Positions 8,372 through 17,997 of a stretch of DNA of 64,000 nt are shown here, one piece after another. Each line of letters begins with the position of its first letter. Positions within the stretch are counted from its first letter, which is position 1. Source of the stretch: Mycobacterium tilburgii (GTDB lineage: Bacteria; Actinomycetota; Actinomycetes; Mycobacteriales; Mycobacteriaceae). Location: NCBI RefSeq assembly GCF_902168065.1, contig NZ_LR655702.1, positions 1 to 64,000 on the forward strand, in the 5' to 3' direction. The notes under the pieces were generated by a model. The model saw only the letters and a list, made by a program, of their open reading frames with translations. It had not been told where the DNA came from and ran no database searches. A program made the translations under genes and the position numbers.

Positions 8372-9319
8372 TCAGGGTACGTGCCGCCACGCCCGCAAAG
8401 TGTCCGCGACGACCCGGGCGCGGTCGGATTCGGTCTCCGCGCCGACGTCGATCCAGTGCACCCGGTGATCGCGGCGAAACCACGATCGCTGCCGGCGCAC
8501 GTAGCGCCGGGTGCCGATGTGGGTCAGCTCCCGCGCGTTTCCCAACGCGTCGGGGTCCGTCGCGTCGAACGCGGCCAGCACCTGCGCGTAGCCGAGTGCG
8601 CGCGAGGCGGTGACCCCGTTGCGCAGACCCTCGGCCGTCAACGCGCGCACCTCGTCGACCAGACCGCGGGCGAACATGGTGTCGGTACGTTGCACCAGTC
8701 TATCATCGAGAATCGTTGTGTCGCAGTCTAATCCGATGATCACAGTGCCCCAGCGCGGCGTGCCGATATGTGGCGCTGACGCGGCGAACGGCTGACCGGT
8801 CAGCTCGACCACTTCCAGGGCCCGGACGGTGCGGCGGCCGTCGGTGGGCAGGATGGCCGCGGCCGCGGCCGGGTCGCGGCGGGCCAGCTCGGCGTGCAGC
8901 GCGCCCACTCCGACCTCGGCGAGCCGATGCTCCCAGCGCGCCCGCACCGCGGAATCGGTTGCTGCGAACGACCAGTCGTCGAGCAACGATTGCACATAGA
9001 GCATCGACCCGCCCACGATGATCGGCACCGCGCCGCGGGCCGCGATCTGCTCGATGTCCGTCACGGCGGCCCGCTGATAACGCGCGACGGTCGCGGTCTG
9101 GGTGACGTGCAGGACGTCGAGCTGGTGGTGCGGGATGCCGCGACGCTCGTCGACGGGAAGCTTCGCGGTGCCGATGTCCATGCCGCGGTAGAGCTGCATG
9201 GCATCGGCGTTGACGATTTCGGCGCCGCCCTGGCCGCCGAGTCGCTCGGCGACGTCGAGGGCCAGCTGCGACTTGCCGGTTCCGGTGGGGCCGACGATCG
9301 CCAGTGGTCGCACGGCCAC
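8372..9319 (-). CDS. miaA: tRNA dimethylallyltransferase
   Basis: MiaA transfers a dimethylallyl group to N6 of A37 in tRNAs reading UNN codons; MiaB, encoded at 14.5-16.0 kb, then methylthiolates the product. The P-loop GPTGTGKS is at residues 10-17, followed by the substrate-recognition segment [18 protein letters not shown] and the RHxLD-like IPHHQLDVL block. The C-terminal GYAQVLAAF and tRNA-binding basic region ([16 protein letters not shown]) are complete. At 315 residues it is full length. It is 15 bp from dapF and 1 bp from the preceding gene, suggesting one operon. Confidence 0.96.
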   Translation of the reverse strand: MAVRPLAIVGPTGTGKSQLALDVAERLGGQGGAEIVNADAMQLYRGMDIGTAKLPVDERRGIPHHQLDVLHVTQTATVARYQRAAVTDIEQIAARGAVPIIVGGSMLYVQSLLDDWSFAATDSAVRARWEHRLAEVGVGALHAELARRDPAAAAAILPTDGRRTVRALEVVELTGQPFAASAPHIGTPRWGTVIIGLDCDTTILDDRLVQRTDTMFARGLVDEVRALTAEGLRNGVTASRALGYAQVLAAFDATDPDALGNARELTHIGTRRYVRRQRSWFRRDHRVHWIDVGAETESDRARVVADTLRAWRHVP

Positions 9320-9320
9320 C

Positions 9321-10019
9321 TCAGAGCTGCCAGGCCCCCGCGAAGTACCCCACGCCGTAGGGCGCTCCGCGATAGAGCTCCTTGGCCGACCGCGGGCCGG
9401 GCTCGGCCAGCCCGGCCAGCACCGTAAACGCGACGCGGCCGAGGATTCCGGCCGGCTGCCGGGTCAGCGCGGCCGTATCCCCGTTGGCCAGCGCGTCGTC
9501 CAGGGCGCGCTGCACGGCGACGCTGCCGGCGTCATAGCCACCGGGCGCGCTCGGCGTCAGGGTGTTCGCACCGTCCGCGGCGACCAGCACGCCGACCGGG
9601 CCGGGCAGTTGGTCGATCTCGGTGCGCAGCCGGTGTCCGAGCTGCACCGCGGTCCGGGAGTCGTGATCGGTGCGGTGGATGCGGACCTCGGCGCTGGCTT
9701 CCGGCCGGGCCTGGCCGCGCAGCCAGCCCACGATCAGCGCGCACAGCGGGAGGTCCACAAGCGGCTCTGTCGGCTCGATCGGCTCAGCGGGTGCCAGCCG
9801 GACCCGGACGTCGGCCCCGTACCCGGCGAAGGTACCGACGCCGTCGGGTCCCACCACGCCGTCCGCACTGCCCGTCCCGATGACGATCCACCGCGGCGGC
9901 AGCAGGGCCGCGGCGGTCAGCGCCGCAGTGGTCAGGTCGGCGATTTCGGCGGCCGCCGCGCCGGAGAGCTCGGGGACCAACACCGGAGGGCAGGGGACGA
10001 TCGCAATGGTGCTCAACAC
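9321..10019 (-). CDS. Class III extradiol dioxygenase-fold protein (Rv2728c type)
   Basis: This 232-residue Ala-rich cytosolic protein begins [20 protein letters not shown], the conserved start of the mycobacterial Rv2728c family, which has the LigB-like class III extradiol dioxygenase fold. Features include [14 protein letters not shown] (about 42-55) and a C-terminal [17 protein letters not shown] block. Known members are uncharacterised, and I see no clear metal-binding His pair matching true LigB enzymes, so enzymatic activity is uncertain. It is 1 bp from miaA in the operon and shows no lesion. Confidence 0.75.
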   Translation of the reverse strand: MLSTIAIVPCPPVLVPELSGAAAAEIADLTTAALTAAALLPPRWIVIGTGSADGVVGPDGVGTFAGYGADVRVRLAPAEPIEPTEPLVDLPLCALIVGWLRGQARPEASAEVRIHRTDHDSRTAVQLGHRLRTEIDQLPGPVGVLVAADGANTLTPSAPGGYDAGSVAVQRALDDALANGDTAALTRQPAGILGRVAFTVLAGLAEPGPRSAKELYRGAPYGVGYFAGAWQL

Positions 10020-10023
10020 GCCA

Positions 10024-11037
10024 TCAAACTAACCGACGGCCGATCCGCGGCGAGCCGACCCACGGGGCCTGCTCGGCCGGCGGCACCCTCAACGACAGCG
10101 GGCAGCGGCACTCCGCCTCGGCGAGCCGCAACTCCGTGGATTTCCGCAGCGCCTTTTTGGCCAGCTTCTCCGCGGCCTTGCTGGACATGGTAACGGCCTC
10201 GCCGCGGGCCAGCGCGACGGTCGCGACCACGACCACCACCACGCCGGCGGCCAGCACCAGCTTGGCCGGGCCGTTGCAGTCCAGGTACTCACCGAGCACG
10301 GCCACGCCGAGGATCGAGCCGACCACCGGCTTGGCGACGACGGAGGTCGGCAGCGACGCGATCAGCGAGCCGGCCCGGAACGAGGACTGCTGGAAGATCA
10401 TCCCGGCCAGCGCGGCGGCGATCCACGCGTAGAACTCGGGCGCCGTCAGCAACGCGCCGACGCCGTCCCGGACGACCTCGACGACCGCCTTGGTGAGCAC
10501 CGCGAACAGCGCCAGCGACGAGCCCGCGACGATGGCCAACAGCACCGCGGACAGCGGGCCGGACCAGATCCGGGCGCCCACCACGCAGAACACCATGGCC
10601 GGGCCCATGACCAGAGTCACCACCAACCACGTCTCCCAGGAGCCGCGCGAGGCGCCGGCATCCGGGTCGCCGACGGTGACCACCACCGCCAGTGCGGCGG
10701 CCAGCAGCAGCGCCCAGGTCCACTCCCAGCGGCTGACCGGCCGCCGCGTCATACGCGCATAGATCGGCAGCGCGAACAGCAACGCGGTCACCTGAAGTGC
10801 GGTGACCAGCATCACCGAACCCAGCGTCAAAGCGGCGGCCTGCAGCGCGTAGTTCGCGATGGCGCCTCCCGCACCCAGCCACCATTTGGCGTGACGTACC
10901 GACATCTTGAACAGCTCCAGATGGCCCACCTGTTTGTCGGTGATCTCCTGCGCGGAGCGCTGACGCACGACATTGCCCAGCGCCGACGCAAACGCGGCAA
11001 GCAGGGCAAGGAGAACCGCGACATCCGTCTTGTTCAT
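10024..11037 (-). CDS. DMT-like multi-spanning membrane protein (Rv2729c type)
   Basis: The 337-residue protein has about nine to ten hydrophobic helices from VAVLLALLAAFASALGNVV at the N-terminus to KLVLAAGVVVVVVATVALAR, then a basic cytoplasmic tail ending in a Cys-containing stretch. The arrangement is that of drug/metabolite-transporter-like (EamA-type) proteins. The substrate is unknown. ATG 11035-11037 (MNKTDVAV) is chosen because upstream in-frame codons are not hydrophobic or conserved. It starts the run Rv2729c-Rv2728c-miaA-dapF-hflX. A broken paralogue lies directly upstream on the same strand. Confidence 0.8.
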   Translation of the reverse strand: MNKTDVAVLLALLAAFASALGNVVRQRSAQEITDKQVGHLELFKMSVRHAKWWLGAGGAIANYALQAAALTLGSVMLVTALQVTALLFALPIYARMTRRPVSRWEWTWALLLAAALAVVVTVGDPDAGASRGSWETWLVVTLVMGPAMVFCVVGARIWSGPLSAVLLAIVAGSSLALFAVLTKAVVEVVRDGVGALLTAPEFYAWIAAALAGMIFQQSSFRAGSLIASLPTSVVAKPVVGSILGVAVLGEYLDCNGPAKLVLAAGVVVVVVATVALARGEAVTMSSKAAEKLAKKALRKSTELRLAEAECRCPLSLRVPPAEQAPWVGSPRIGRRLV

Positions 11038-11432
11038 CTGCGATCCCTCCCCGGCACAACACATCGGCCATGACCTTCGCCGGGCAATTGTCACCCGTCT
11101 TGGCGGCCTCCCGCGGTGGTGCGCAGCGACGACCCCGCACTACTGTCTGAAACGGCCCTGCGCAATACGTAGTTCACGAACCATGTACAATCTATGTTGC
11201 GGCTATGGCCGGTTGGTGCGACATCCGAGAGGACCGTCGAACCGCGTTCGATGGTGTCACAGAAGACTCCCCCTGAGCGCTTCCTGGCACCGACCCCGTC
11301 GTCGTCGATTATGCCCCTGCCGGTCCCCCTCCAGGCACCTCCAGCCGCACCATCCGTCTCGGTAACGGTACCGTCGGACGCGGCGACGCAATACGGCCTC
11401 AGCAACGGTGGAACCGAACTGTGACCCACTCG
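11038..11432. other. Spacer between the two DMT-like genes
   Basis: No recognisable protein is encoded on either strand. The first 60-70 bp upstream of 11037 contain a GATCCCTCCCC stretch whose complement GGGGAGGGATC can serve as the ribosome site of the DMT-like gene. The remainder is probably eroded sequence. Confidence 0.45.
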
Positions 11433-12313
11433 CTAGGCGGGTTGGGCGACAGTGTCGCCGGGTGCCACGACGCGCTGGCCGGTCGCGATGGCGTCGACGC
11501 GGGCGAGCTCGGCGGTCGCCACCGGCCACCACTAGCGCCGCCAAGATCAACGCGAACATCCCGCCTCGGCCGGTGTTCAGCGTCTCGCCGAGGACGACGA
11601 CACCCAGCAAAGCCGCCACGACCGGCTGGGATACCTGTAGCGTAGGCATGGACGCCGTCAAAGCGCCGGCCCGGAACGCCGACTGCTCCCACAGGAATCC
11701 CCGAGCGCGACCGCCAGCTACGCGTACAGCTCAGTGCTGGCCAACAGCGCCCAGCCGCCGTCGGTCAGCCGATGCACGACGCCCTTGGTGAGCACCGCCA
11801 AGACCCCCACAGCGAACTCGAGACGAAGGCGTACAGCACCGCGGCCGCCGTGCCACCCATGATGCGGGCGGCCACGACCGAAGCCGCCAGCAGCGGCCCC
11901 AACACCGCCGCCACCAGTGCCCACATTGTCGCCGACGCGTACGCGTGACCGGCCTGCAGTTTGCCGACCGTGACGATCACGGTCACCGCGGCGGTGAGCA
12001 CGACGGCCCAGATCCACTCCCGGCCGCTCACCGAACGCTGGGCCAACCGTGCGCCGATCGGCAGCGCGAACAGCAGCGAAAGAACCAGCAACCGCCTGCA
12101 CCAGCAGCACCGAACCATGGTTCAGCGCGGCGGCCTGCAACACGATGCTGACGACCAGGATCAAAACGCCGACCCGCCAGCGCCGGTCGCGTGCCAACCT
12201 CACGACGAGCTGCGGGCCACTGAGCGTGGGCTGGGTGAGCCGGTGCGTCGCGCGTTGCTGAAGAGCGTCGCCGACCGCGACGCGAGCAGAGCGGCAACGT
12301 CCACGTTGTGCAT
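11433..12313 (-). pseudogene. Paralogue of the adjacent DMT-like membrane protein, multiply frameshifted
   Basis: Segments in shifting frames match the neighbouring DMT-like gene block by block: MHNVDVAALLASRSATLF at the start (ATG 12311-12313), VLILVVSIVLQAAALNHGSVLL, then SLLFALPIGARLAQRSVSGRE WIWAVVLTAAVTVIVTVGK, then PTLQVSQPVVAALLGVVVLGE, and finally VATAELARVDAIATGQRVVAP in yet another frame, ending at TAG 11433-11435. At least four frame changes are needed to join them. The similarity and adjacency point to a tandem gene duplication whose upstream copy has decayed. Confidence 0.8.
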
Positions 12314-12567
12314 AGGGGTTGTCTCCGAAGTCGGGGCCGATGTGGGGTCAACCGGCCGGGTCTTCCTACCGTTTCGCGGGTTGCTACCCGAGCGGCGATC
12401 ATAAGGTTGCGGCGCTCGGACCGCCAAGCTGCTTGAATACTGATGGAATCGGTGACGGAGCAGCTCTCGACGAACAGACCCGCAGCAGCGTTCCTGGCCG
12501 TATTGGTGCCGCTTCGCGCGGCAGGTGCGCGAGACAACGACCGCGCGAAGGGTTAGGTGACGAGCGC

Positions 12568-13905
12568 ATGACCGACGAGCCCCGCGCCAGCGATGCTCCC
12601 AAGCCCACGCCCCGGCCCGGTCCGCGTCCGGGTCCTCGTCCCGGCCCGGGGCCCACGCCGCGACCCGGCATGCACGCCGTGGTGCTCCCCCCGACCAGCG
12701 ATCCGCACCGGTTCGGCCGCGTCGACGACGACGGCACCGTCTGGCTGATCACCTCAGCCGGCGAACGCGTCGTCGGCTCCTGGCAGGCCGGTGACGCCGA
12801 GGTGGCGTTTGCCCATTTCGGCCGTAGGTTCGACGACCTGAACACCGAGGTCACGCTGATGGAGGAGCGCCTGGCCTCCGGCAGTGGTGATGCCCGCAAG
12901 ATCAAGGCCAACGCTGCGGCGCTGGCCGAAACGTTGCCGACCGCCTCGGTGCTGGGCGACATCGACGCCCTCGCCGCCCGGCTGGCCACCCTGGTGGAGC
13001 GTGCCGAGGCTACGGTCGCGACCGAGCGCACCCGGCGCGAGGAGCATCGCGCCGCGCAGACCGCCCGCAAGGAGGCGCTGGCCGCCGAGGCCGAGGATCT
13101 GGCGGCCAACTCGACGCAGTGGAAGGTCGCCGGCGACCGGCTGCGCGAAATCCTCGACGAGTGGAAGACGATCACCGAACTGGACCGCAAGGTCGACGAC
13201 GCGCTGTGGAAACGCTACTCGGCCGCCCGGGAAGCGTTCAACCGGCGGCGTGGATCCCATTTCGCCGAGCTGGATCGCGAGCGCGCCGAGGTCTGGCAGG
13301 CCAAGGAACGGCTCTGCGAGCGCGCCGAGGAGATGGCGGACTCGACGGACTGGGCCGGCACTAGTGCCGAATTCCGCAAGCTGCTGACCGAGTGGAAGGT
13401 GGCGGGGCGGGCTAGCCGCGAGGTCGACGACGCGCTGTGGCGGCGCTTCAAGGCGGCCCAGGACGCGTTCTTCAGCGCCCGTAACGCCGCGACCGCGGAG
13501 AAGGACGCCGAGTTGCAAGCCAACGCCGCCGCCAAGGAGGCGCTGCTGGCCGAGGCCGAAAAGATCGACACCAGCAATCACAAGGCCGCCCGGGCCGTGC
13601 TGCGGGCGATCGCCGACAAGTGGGACGCGATCGGCAAGGTGCCCCGGGAGCGGTCCACCGAGCTGGAGCGACGGCTGCGCGCGATCGAGAAAAGGGTGCG
13701 CGACGCCGGCGATGCGAACTGGTCGGATCCCGAGGCGCAGGCCCGGGCCGAACAGTTCGCCGCCCGCGCCGAGCACTACGAGCAGCAGGCCCGCAAGGCG
13801 GCCGCGGCCGGCCGCACCAAGGAGGCGCAGGAGGCTCAGGCCAACGCCGAACAATGGCGGCAGTGGGCGCAGGCGGCCGCAGAGGCCTTGACCCGCGAGT
13901 TCTAG
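12568..13905 (+). CDS. DUF349-repeat coiled-coil protein (Rv2731 type)
   Basis: The 445-residue product begins MTDEPRASD, then a Pro/Gly/Arg-rich tail ([20 protein letters not shown], about 17-36), followed by helical charged repeats of DUF349 type: W-x8-L-x7-W spacings such as [37 protein letters not shown] and [23 protein letters not shown]349 proteins are associated with ribosome or RNA-linked functions in some actinobacteria, but the role is not established. The ATG 12568 is preferred because upstream in-frame sequence lacks family features. It converges on the Rv2732c-type gene with a 4-bp overlap of stop regions. No lesion is seen. Confidence 0.85.
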   Translation: MTDEPRASDAPKPTPRPGPRPGPRPGPGPTPRPGMHAVVLPPTSDPHRFGRVDDDGTVWLITSAGERVVGSWQAGDAEVAFAHFGRRFDDLNTEVTLMEERLASGSGDARKIKANAAALAETLPTASVLGDIDALAARLATLVERAEATVATERTRREEHRAAQTARKEALAAEAEDLAANSTQWKVAGDRLREILDEWKTITELDRKVDDALWKRYSAAREAFNRRRGSHFAELDRERAEVWQAKERLCERAEEMADSTDWAGTSAEFRKLLTEWKVAGRASREVDDALWRRFKAAQDAFFSARNAATAEKDAELQANAAAKEALLAEAEKIDTSNHKAARAVLRAIADKWDAIGKVPRERSTELERRLRAIEKRVRDAGDANWSDPEAQARAEQFAARAEHYEQQARKAAAAGRTKEAQEAQANAEQWRQWAQAAAEALTREF

Positions 13906-14516
13906 CGGGTGTTCGGTTGATCCGGCGCCTGCGCCGGGTTCCCCGGAGCTCCCGGGTCGCCGAGGGTGTCCAGCAGGGTACTGAACTGCTGCTCGGTGAT
14001 GATCCGGCGGCGCTCCTGCTCGGCCGCGAATTGCACGACGGTGCGCGACCACACCACGCGGGCCCAGTGGAACGTCAGCAGGATGACGGCGATCCACGCC
14101 ACGAACAACCCCACCCCGGGTCCGGGGTGACCGGTGGCGACGGTCTGGCGCGACCACACCGCCAGCAGTCCGACCCCGCTGGCCAGCGACGAGCCGGCGA
14201 GCGCGATCCAGGCCAGCGCCCAGCGTCGGGTCAGCAACGCCAGCATCGAGAAGCCGACACCGAAAACCAGTGTGAGCCAGCAAAACACCTTCGACGGCAG
14301 CGACAGCGCGGCCGCCCCGGCGCCGTGGCTGCCGAACAGCACGTCCCAGCCTCGCACCGAGCCGGTGTGCGGCAGGATGAAGGACCCCAGCAGTATGAAC
14401 ACCAGGATAGCGACGACCAATGCCCTTGGGCCCGGGGCGATTTCGCGGGCGACGCGGCGTTCCGCGGCCTCGATCTCGGCGCGGAGTGCGTCAAAGTCGG
14501 TGTGATGGTTTGTCAT
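13902..14516 (-). CDS. Four-helix membrane protein (Rv2732c type)
   Basis: The product has 204 residues: a charged N-terminal segment ([21 protein letters not shown]), four hydrophobic helices ([76 protein letters not shown]), and a charged C-terminal tail. Function is unknown. The start at 14516 is fixed by an ATGA overlap with the miaB stop codon (14513-14515), which indicates translational coupling. A slightly longer frame from 14525 exists but would lose that overlap. Confidence 0.82.
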   Translation of the reverse strand: MTNHHTDFDALRAEIEAAERRVAREIAPGPRALVVAILVFILLGSFILPHTGSVRGWDVLFGSHGAGAAALSLPSKVFCWLTLVFGVGFSMLALLTRRWALAWIALAGSSLASGVGLLAVWSRQTVATGHPGPGVGLFVAWIAVILLTFHWARVVWSRTVVQFAAEQERRRIITEQQFSTLLDTLGDPGAPGNPAQAPDQPNTR

Positions 14517-16039
14517 CGGGAACACCCCATGGGTTCTACTGGTGCGGCGGCTGGCCCGACACCGGGCATGCCCAGGCCGATACTGCGCGGGCGCTGCCCG
14601 GCGGCGTGTGCGTCACCGGCCTTGGTCCGGCGGTGGCTTGAGATGCCTGCGTCGGCGATCAGGTGGTGCGGCGCGGAGTCGGTGATCGTCGTGGTGATGA
14701 CGTCGCCGGGCCGCACCGACGGGTCGGCGGCGAAGTGCACCAGCCGGCCGTCGCGCGCCCGGCCCGTCATGCGTGCGGTGAGCGTGTCTTTGCGTCCTTC
14801 CCCGGTGGTGACCAGCAATTCGACGGTCCGCCCTACCAGTTCGCGGTTGCCCTCCAGCGAGATCTGCTCCTGCAGCTCGATCAGTCGCTCGTACCGTTCC
14901 TGCACAACGGCTTTGGGTATCCTACCGTCGAGTTCAGCGGCGGGCGTGCCGGGCCGTTTCGAGTACTGGAAGGTGAATGCCGCGACGAACCGCGCCTGGC
15001 GCACCACGTCGAGGGTGGCCGCGAAGTCCTCTTCCGTCTCGCCGGGGAATCCGACGATCAGGTCGGTGGTGATGGCCGCGTGCGGCATCGCCGCGCGAAC
15101 CCGGTCGATGATGCCGAGGTAGCGCTCGGCGCGGTAGGACCGCCGCATCGCGCGCAGCATCCGGTCGGAACCCGACTGCAGCGGCATGTGCAGGGCCGGG
15201 CACACATTCGGTGTCTGCGCCATCGCCTCGATGACGTCGTCGGTGAATTCGGCCGGGTGCGGTGAGGTGAACCGGACGCGTTCCAGCCCGTCGACGCGGC
15301 CGCAGGCCCTCAGCAATTCGGCGAAGGCGCCGCGGTTGCGGGGCAGCGCGGGGTCGGCGAACGAGACGCCGTAGGCGTTGACGTTGTGGCCCAGCAGCGT
15401 GACTTCCAGCACCCCGTCGTCCACCAGCGAGCTCACCTCCGCGATGATGTCCGCCGGGCTGCGGTCGACCTCCTTGCCCCGCAACGACGGGACGATGCAG
15501 AACGTGCAACTGTTGTTGCAGCCGACCGAGATGGAAACCCAAGCGGCGTAAGCGGATTCGCGGGCTCTAGGCAGTGACGACGGGAATTCCTGCAACGCCT
15601 CGACTATTTCCACCTGCGCGGACCGGTTGTGCCTGGCGCGGGCCAGCAGCGTGGGCAGCGACCCGATGTTGTGCGTGCCGAAGACGACGTCAACCCAGGG
15701 CGCCTTGCGCAGCAGCGCGTCTCGGTCCTTTTGCGCCAGACAGCCGCCGACCACGATTTGCATGTCGGGGTTGCTGCGCTTGCGCGGCGCCAAGTGGCTG
15801 AGGTTCCCGTACAGCTTGTTGTCGGCGTTTTCGCGCACCGCGCACGTGTTGAAGACCACCACGTCGGCGTCGGCTCCGTCGGCGGCGCGCCGGTAGCCCG
15901 CGGCCTCGAGCAAGCCCGCCAACCGCTCGGAGTCGTGCACGTTCATCTGGCAGCCGTAAGTGCGAACCTGATAGGTACGCACCGATCCCGTCGCGGGCCC
16001 GGCCAGGCTCGCAGCGTCGGGCGCCACTGTGGAAGTCAC
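14513..16039 (-). CDS. miaB: tRNA-2-methylthio-N6-dimethylallyladenosine synthase
   Basis: MiaB is a radical-SAM methylthiotransferase that converts i6A37 to ms2i6A37 in tRNA. The N-terminal UPF0004 domain carries Cys30, Cys66 and Cys100 for the auxiliary cluster ([23 protein letters not shown]), the radical-SAM domain carries Cys174, Cys178 and Cys181 ([19 protein letters not shown]), and a TRAM domain follows (about 380-455). A GTG at 16037-16039 is the start. The length of 508 residues is normal. The last 20-30 residues are low-complexity. The gene overlaps the following membrane-protein gene by 4 bp. Confidence 0.96.
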   Translation of the reverse strand: MTSTVAPDAASLAGPATGSVRTYQVRTYGCQMNVHDSERLAGLLEAAGYRRAADGADADVVVFNTCAVRENADNKLYGNLSHLAPRKRSNPDMQIVVGGCLAQKDRDALLRKAPWVDVVFGTHNIGSLPTLLARARHNRSAQVEIVEALQEFPSSLPRARESAYAAWVSISVGCNNSCTFCIVPSLRGKEVDRSPADIIAEVSSLVDDGVLEVTLLGHNVNAYGVSFADPALPRNRGAFAELLRACGRVDGLERVRFTSPHPAEFTDDVIEAMAQTPNVCPALHMPLQSGSDRMLRAMRRSYRAERYLGIIDRVRAAMPHAAITTDLIVGFPGETEEDFAATLDVVRQARFVAAFTFQYSKRPGTPAAELDGRIPKAVVQERYERLIELQEQISLEGNRELVGRTVELLVTTGEGRKDTLTARMTGRARDGRLVHFAADPSVRPGDVITTTITDSAPHHLIADAGISSHRRTKAGDAHAAGQRPRSIGLGMPGVGPAAAPVEPMGCSR

Positions 16040-16093
16040 TGGGCCATGGTACGGCGACCCGGTCCCGGCGGATTAACCCGCAGCTAGACCCCG

Positions 16094-16621
16094 TCAGACC
16101 CGGCGGCGTTCCCGTTCGGCGGCGAGCTCGGCAAGGACGACCTCGCCGGCCAGGTTCTGGTCGTAGCCTCGTCGCGCCAGCAGGCCCACCAGTCGGCGAA
16201 TGATCCGCGCCTCGTCTTTGCTGTCGCCGCTCAGCGTCTCGCGGCGCAGCTTGGCCCGAACCAGTTCTTCGGCCCGCTCCCCCTCGGCGGTACCGTCGAT
16301 GCCGGCCAGCGCCGCGGCGATGACCTCCTGGCCGACGCCTTTGGTGTGCAGTTCGGCAGCCAACGCGCGCTTGCTTTTTCCCGCCCTGGAATACCGCGAC
16401 CGCACCCACTGCTCGGCGAAGTCGCTGTCATCCACCAACCCGACGGCGGCCAACCGGTCGAGCACGCGCGCGCTGACGTCACCGGGGTATCCGCGCTTGG
16501 CGAGCTGGCCGGACAACTCGGCCCGGGTACGCGACCTCGCGGTGAGCAGGCGTAGGCACAGCGCCCGCGCCTGCTCATCGCAGGCAGGCTCAGAAGTCGA
16601 CAGGGGCTGGCAGGACGTCAT
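16094..16621 (-). CDS. recX: RecA regulator RecX
   Basis: RecX binds RecA filaments and inhibits strand exchange and ATPase activity. The 175-residue protein shows three RecX helical repeats: [32 protein letters not shown] with [14 protein letters not shown], and [18 protein letters not shown]. Its start overlaps the end of recA by 32 bp, as in other mycobacteria, so its level is tied to recA transcription and translation. The start chosen is the second Met (16621); a Met one codon earlier is also possible. Rv2734 and Rv2735c, which separate recX from miaB in M. tuberculosis, are absent. Confidence 0.94.
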   Translation of the reverse strand: MTSCQPLSTSEPACDEQARALCLRLLTARSRTRAELSGQLAKRGYPGDVSARVLDRLAAVGLVDDSDFAEQWVRSRYSRAGKSKRALAAELHTKGVGQEVIAAALAGIDGTAEGERAEELVRAKLRRETLSGDSKDEARIIRRLVGLLARRGYDQNLAGEVVLAELAAERERRRV

Positions 16622-17630
16622 CATCGGTCACCACCGCGCCAATGCCGAGCTTCTCCTTGATCTTCTTCTCGATCTCGTTGGCGATGTCGGCGTTCTCCAT
16701 CAGGAAGTTACGGACATTCTCCTTGCCCTGGCCGAGTTGCTCGCCCTCGTAGGTGAACCAGGAACCGGACTTGCGGATGAAGCCCTGGTCCACACCCATG
16801 TCGATCAGCGAGCCTTCACGGCTGATGCCCCGGCCGTAGAGGATGTCGAACTCGGCCTGCTTGAACGGCGGCGACACCTTGTTCTTGACGACCTTGACCC
16901 GGGTGCGGTTACCGACCGCGTTAGTGCCGTCCTTGAGCGTCTCGATCCGGCGCACGTCCATGCGCACCGACGCGTAGAACTTCAAAGCCTTTCCACCGGT
17001 GGTGGTTTCCGGGCTGCCGAACATCACCCCGATCTTCTCGCGAAGCTGGTTGATGAAGATCGCCGTGGTTCCTGAATTGTTCAGCGCGCCAGTCATTTTA
17101 CGCAGCGCCTGGCTCATCAGCCGGGCCTGCAGGCCGACGTGGCTGTCACCCATCTCGCCCTCGAGCTCGGCCCGGGGCACCAGTGCGGCCACCGAGTCGA
17201 TGACCAGAATGTCCAGCGCGCCGGAACGAATCAGCATGTCGGCGATCTCGAGGGCCTGCTCGCCGGTGTCCGGCTGGCTGACCAGCAGCGAATCGGTGTC
17301 GACGCCGAGCTTCTTGGCGTAGTCCGGGTCCAGAGCGTGCTCGGCGTCGATGAACGACGCGACACCGCCGGCCGCCTGTGCGTTGGCCACCGCATGCAGG
17401 GCGACGGTCGTCTTACCCGAGGACTCCGGGCCGTAGATCTCCACGACCCGACCGCGCGGCAGGCCGCCGATGCCCAGGGCCACGTCCAGTGCAATGGATC
17501 CGGTCGGAATGACCGAGATCGGCTGTCGCATCTCGTCGCCGAGACGCATCACCGAGCCTTTGCCGTAGCTCTTTTCGATCTGGGCCATCGCCAGTTCGAG
17601 AGCCTTCTCGCGGTCGGGGGCTTGCGTCAT
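16590..17630 (-). CDS. recA: Recombinase RecA (no intein)
   Basis: RecA catalyses homologous strand exchange and promotes LexA self-cleavage. At 346 residues it is a normal uninterrupted RecA: Walker A GPESSGKT at 67-74, the L2-region [17 protein letters not shown], and the acidic C-terminus [12 protein letters not shown]. The segment [15 protein letters not shown] is continuous, so the intein that interrupts M. tuberculosis recA at this place is absent. The start ATG (17628-17630) and its ribosome site AGAGAGG lie in a 20-bp tandem duplication, and a 7-codon leader frame ends on the recA start as ATGA. Two damage-responsive promoters precede it. It is followed by overlapping recX. Confidence 0.98.
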   Translation of the reverse strand: MTQAPDREKALELAMAQIEKSYGKGSVMRLGDEMRQPISVIPTGSIALDVALGIGGLPRGRVVEIYGPESSGKTTVALHAVANAQAAGGVASFIDAEHALDPDYAKKLGVDTDSLLVSQPDTGEQALEIADMLIRSGALDILVIDSVAALVPRAELEGEMGDSHVGLQARLMSQALRKMTGALNNSGTTAIFINQLREKIGVMFGSPETTTGGKALKFYASVRMDVRRIETLKDGTNAVGNRTRVKVVKNKVSPPFKQAEFDILYGRGISREGSLIDMGVDQGFIRKSGSWFTYEGEQLGQGKENVRNFLMENADIANEIEKKIKEKLGIGAVVTDDDVLPAPVDF

Positions 17631-17664
17631 GGTGCCTCTCTATACGTCATGGTGCCTCTCTATA
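17625..17664 (-). repeat. 20-bp tandem duplication of the recA ribosome site and start codon
   Basis: CGTCATGGTGCCTCTCTATA occurs twice head-to-tail (17625-17644 and 17645-17664), with no difference between copies. On the recA strand each copy carries GAGAGGCACCATGACG, a Shine-Dalgarno sequence with an ATG. The upstream ATG (17648-17650) opens the frame MTYREAP and stops at TGA 17627-17629, which overlaps the real start as ATGA. Confidence 0.97.
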
Positions 17665-17703
17665 GCAGTGTGTTCGATGACCGGTTTCGGTCGGTTGGCC
17701 GTG

Positions 17704-17726
17704 ACACTAGGCGCGGGGTCCGACAA
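17704..17726 (-). promoter_or_regulatory. recA P2 promoter of the RecA-NDp / PafBC class
   Basis: On the recA strand the sequence is TTGTCGGAC, 8 bp, TAGTGT. This matches the described LexA-independent DNA-damage promoter TTGTCRGTG-N8-TANNNT except at two positions at the end of the first element. It lies about 75 bp upstream of the recA ATG. In mycobacteria this class is activated by PafBC after DNA damage; that link is from knowledge of the family. Confidence 0.75.
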
Positions 17727-17745
17727 TTCCGCTTCAGCGCTCCTC

Positions 17746-17773
17746 ACAGTAGCCGAACACCTGTTCGATTCAA
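17746..17773 (-). promoter_or_regulatory. recA P1 promoter with SOS box
   Basis: The LexA operator CCGAACACCTGTTCGA (17753-17768) matches the SOS consensus at 11 of 12 positions. On the recA strand it fills the 16-bp spacer between a -35-like TTGAAT (17768-17773) and a -10-like TACTGT (17746-17751), the classic position for repression by LexA. The predicted start of transcription is about 110 bp upstream of the recA ATG. Confidence 0.8.
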
Positions 17774-17808
17774 GTTCAACACGCCGCGATTCAAGTTCAA
17801 CACGCCGC
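17767..17808. repeat. 21-bp tandem duplication next to the recA SOS box
   Basis: A 21-bp unit beginning GATTCAAGTTCAACACG is repeated exactly at 17767-17787 and 17788-17808. The first copy begins inside the SOS box. On the recA strand each copy contains TTGAACTTGAAT, so the -35-like region of P1 is duplicated (second TTGAAT at 17789-17794). Confidence 0.97.
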
Positions 17809-17997
17809 GCCGTCTGGCAACACCGGCTACCGAAAAGGCGCCGCGGGCCCGCGTCAGCATTCGTGAGCATTGAGGAAACCGGTGCGGTACCGCCACTGTG
17901 ATCGGGCACATCGTGACCCGAGAGTCAGACACTCACCGTCGCCGCCTCCTCACCAGACACCGGGGCGGATCTCCCCGGGGAGAGCGGTCGCACACGC

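Noticed and set aside
16590..17630. Possible intein in recA
   Set aside because: The segment [15 protein letters not shown] is continuous and the total length is 346 residues, so no insertion exists.
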